NCBI GenBank assembly: GCA_033557675.1
Contig: JAWQRM010000525.1
Span: forward strand, 1-21,726
DNA length: 21,726 bases
Origin: Coptodactyla brooksi
Taxonomy: Eukaryota; Arthropoda; Insecta; Coleoptera; Scarabaeidae
Direction of reading: 5' to 3'
Below, one piece after another: positions 20,014 to 21,726 of this stretch (positions within the stretch are counted from its first letter, which is position 1; the number at the start of each line of letters is the position of its first letter). A model generated the notes under the pieces. It saw only the letters and a program-made list of their open reading frames with translations. It was not told where the DNA came from and ran no database searches. The translations under genes were made by a program, and so were the position numbers.

Positions 20014-20229
20014 CTTGAATACCGTCACAAGCAGCAGTCTGGTTCAATTCAATACGGCCCTGACTATTGCTATGTAGCGTCGTTAGAGGTTGCACGAATG
20101 TAGTTACGTGTTCTCTATTCCTAATACATGGAGAACCGAGCAAAGGCTTATTAATTATAACGAAACGGTTTAATGGAAGTTGCATGTATAGGTTCGGCGA
20201 AGAGTGCTCCAATGGCACCAATAACGGTA
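20014..20229 (-). other. Speculative 216-nt exon
   Basis: On the minus strand TTTTGCACAG is followed by an open frame that ends at ATTCAAG before GTAAGAG, an excellent splice donor. The interval is 216 nt and has the same phase at both ends (2 nt before the first full codon, 1 nt after the last). The product would contain PLEHSSPNLYMQLPLNRF and ends ELNQTAACDGIQ; no domain is recognised. The pyrimidine tract before the acceptor is weak, and no neighbouring exon was identified. Chance is a serious alternative. Confidence 0.22.
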
Positions 20230-20814
20230 CTGTGCAAAATTAATTTTTCAACGTAATGTTTATATTAATATTCGTCGATGTTTGTTCGACGAGCATGGCG
20301 GATTCGCGTTCCTAGGATAAATATTTGCGAGGGATACAAGATTAATTGCTCGCAGATCACAGGATTCGTTGAGGCGGCTGCTTGGATGCGAGAGGAAGCA
20401 GACGAAAATTAATAAGCAATCTACTTCTTGTATCGACCAAATACTGTGGTGATAATGTTGAAATGCCGTGCGGACGACTGTTGATCGAGTTGCCGGAGGT
20501 TGTTTACCGTGTATAATTTTGTTTGTGAATTTATCGACAAGCTTTAATTTTTTTAAGCTTTGATATTTAATTGCAGTATGTACTCATCTGTTATTTCTTT
20601 TTATTTTAGTTCAGCATCGTGGGTGTCAATCGAAACCAAAGGTAATACAAAGAAAATTCAAGAATTTTAGCTGAAACATTCGTAGGTACTAGTTAAAAAC
20701 GTAAAATAATACACAAAGTGCTATTTTTTGATGCTTTGCATTTATCTACCATCAAATGGAAACAAAATACATTTATACAGCAAGGGTGTAACATCATTTC
20801 TACTTGCGTATTAA
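20230..20814. other. Non-coding stretch with a GC-richer block at 20270-20520
   Basis: The block starts with a 7-bp hairpin (TCGTCGA at 20272-20278, TCGACGA at 20286-20292) and continues through mixed, CpG-bearing sequence. No reading frame or TE motif was recognised. It joins the other blocks as a candidate conserved non-coding element. Confidence 0.4.
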
Positions 20815-21148
20815 CTTAAAATTCCGAATCTGCCCATTCAGTAGCATCATTGTTGAACCTTGTAAGGCATTAAGCCGAAATCTTTTCGCAAAATCTTCCC
20901 AGTTGTGGACGGACAAAGGCTTCCTGTGCACGCCTGCGGACAGATTTGAATCTTCATTAACATTGAGTCGATCTGTTGCTTTATTTGTTTCGAAATGCAC
21001 TGTAGCGTTAAATTGTTGTGAAATACATCCACAACATGACTAACAGCAGGCTCATATGAAATGTTCGGTAAGTTTTTGTAACTGAACACTGAATTCGGAA
21101 ATAATATTCCGCGATTTGGTTACGTTGTTGCGATGTTAATCTATCCAT
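20815..21148 (-). pseudogene. N-terminus of a mariner-related transposase, inactivated
   Basis: Minus-strand ATG at 21148-21146 opens MDRLTSQQRNQIAEYYF, then CSVTKTYRTFHM, a start I recall from a widespread insect mariner-related transposase family (MDRLTxxQRxQIVxxYYxxxxSVxxTxRAL). After frame changes come VNEDSNLS, then STTGKILRKDFGLMPYKVQ (20850-20900), matching the second helix-turn-helix block TTxxILRKDLGLxPYKIQL. Homology stops near NNDATEWADSEF at about 20815, so the catalytic domain is absent. Several frameshifts and stops are present. The upstream flank is not transposon sequence: a LINE 3' tail begins 5 bases before the ATG. The same broad family may include the C-terminal remnant at 7031-7585, but these are separate loci. 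Confidence 0.82.
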
Positions 21149-21172
21149 GATGCATTAATAATAATAACAATC

Positions 21173-21178
21173 TTTATT
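21173..21178 (-). promoter_or_regulatory. Poly(A) signal AATAAA of the LINE
   Basis: The minus-strand AATAAA (in GAATAAAG) lies about 55 bases after the ORF stop and just before the ATT-repeat tail. Confidence 0.7.
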
Positions 21179-21231
21179 CATTGTAAAAAGAAAACAAAAT
21201 TACAAAAAGTCAAATTAACAAAAATTCCTAA

Positions 21232-21726
21232 TTACAGGTAGGTATCTTGAAAATACTCTTCGAAGCTGTAAATACCTTTCTTCCTTAGATGTTGTTCTAC
21301 ATATTTAAGTAAGGCTATCCTTGGCAACTTTCTTATCTCTTGTGGTATGTGATTATAAAATTTTATTCCCCAATAGACGGAATTGTTTTGTGCTATTTTA
21401 AGCCTATGCAAAGGAATATTTAGGGTTTGTTCCAGTTCCGGTGGTGTATTTCCAGATTTCCATATGTACTTGACACAAGCCATGATATATGCTGCTGGAA
21501 TGGTAAGTACTCTTTCGGCCACAAAGTAATCCCTACAGCTTGTGGTGTAGCTTAAATAGCAAAGCACTCGAATTTCCCTCTTTTGGAGCAAGAAAATCGC
21601 TGGACTGCATAAGACGCCCTCAGAATAGAATTCCATATGTTGCAACGCTGTGGAAGTTTGAATAGTAGATCATCTTGGCAGCTTCCGACGTAGCTATTCT
21701 TCTAATTCTCCTGATGAAGTATATAC
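21232..21726 (-). pseudogene. LINE reverse-transcriptase protein, C-terminal tail, frameshifted
   Basis: From the window edge the minus strand reads RRIRRIATSEAAKMIYYSNF then HSVATYGILF and a TGA (21622-21620). The next frame carries on with FLLQKREIRVLCYLSYTTSC, then NIPLHRLKIAQNNSVYWGIK and FYNHIPQEIRKLP, ending FQDTYL and TAA (21234-21232). These are the blocks that follow the palm and thumb in jockey/CR1-type ORF2 proteins (YxNFHSxxxYGIxFWG, LLQKRAIRIL, YRTSCR, YWGIKxYNxLP). The catalytic FADD region is upstream, outside the window. One frameshift near 21625 breaks the protein. The first codon of the second open segment is TTG, so it is not a separate gene. Confidence 0.88.

Larger units (their letters stand above)
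21154..21726 (-). mobile_element. 3' end of a non-LTR retrotransposon (jockey-like), cut by the window edge
   Basis: On the minus strand the reverse-transcriptase ORF tail is followed by a short 3' UTR of about 55 bases, an AATAAA signal and a terminal (ATT)n run (21154-21167). This is the usual order at the 3' end of many insect LINEs. The 5' part lies beyond the right edge. The element abuts the start codon of the minus-strand transposase remnant. Confidence 0.85.

Noticed and set aside
21700..21726. CTGATGA near the right edge as a second hammerhead core
   Set aside because: It is the complement of LINE coding sequence, and no GAAA partner or stems lie within the window.
1..21726. tRNA, rRNA, CRISPR array or intact host gene anywhere in the window
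   Set aside because: No B-box/A-box pair with a cloverleaf, no rRNA core words, no regularly spaced repeats, and no coding stretch with convincing exon structure were seen by eye. A tRNA and protein search would settle this.

Overview
The window is AT-rich eukaryotic DNA, most likely from an insect. The evidence for that is indirect. The recognisable protein remnants (mariner, a second mariner-related family, piggyBac, a jockey-like LINE) are types common in insect genomes, there is TA-microsatellite DNA, and there is no bacterial-style gene packing. The insect order cannot be fixed from the sequence. I found no intact host gene, tRNA, rRNA or CRISPR array. The window reads as intergenic or large-intron DNA holding old transposable-element debris.

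Layout: 1-6180 is non-coding and AT-rich, with a (TA)n tract, a 153-base-period duplication (1001-1250) and a few tiny tandem duplications. At 6188-6360 there may be a trace of a transposase DNA-binding domain. A decayed minus-strand mariner-related transposase C-terminus lies at 7031-7585, next to a perfect 15-bp hairpin. 7586-11056 is non-coding, with hairpins at 8578-8645. A full-length but dead mariner occupies 11059-12350, with 34-bp terminal inverted repeats and flanking TA. 12351-15425 is non-coding, with a GC-richer block at about 13140-13450. A broken copy of a multicopy uncharacterised invertebrate protein family lies at 15426-15955. At 17162-17201, minus strand, a 40-nt motif has the layout of a minimal hammerhead ribozyme. 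A minus-strand mariner fragment (17811-18175) and a plus-strand piggyBac fragment (18358-18873) follow, then a second (TA)n tract. 18965-20800 is non-coding, with GC-richer blocks and one speculative 216-nt exon. The right end holds the N-terminus of another mariner-related transposase (20815-21148, minus). The 3' tail of a non-LTR retrotransposon (21154-21726, minus, running off the edge) stops 5 bases before its start codon.

No genes appear to work together. All recognised coding remnants carry stops, frameshifts or lost catalytic residues. The most interesting items are the hammerhead-like motif, the uncharacterised family, the LINE/DNA-transposon junction, and the GC-richer blocks that may be conserved non-coding elements. 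Family assignments were made by eye from remembered consensus motifs and have not been checked by a search.
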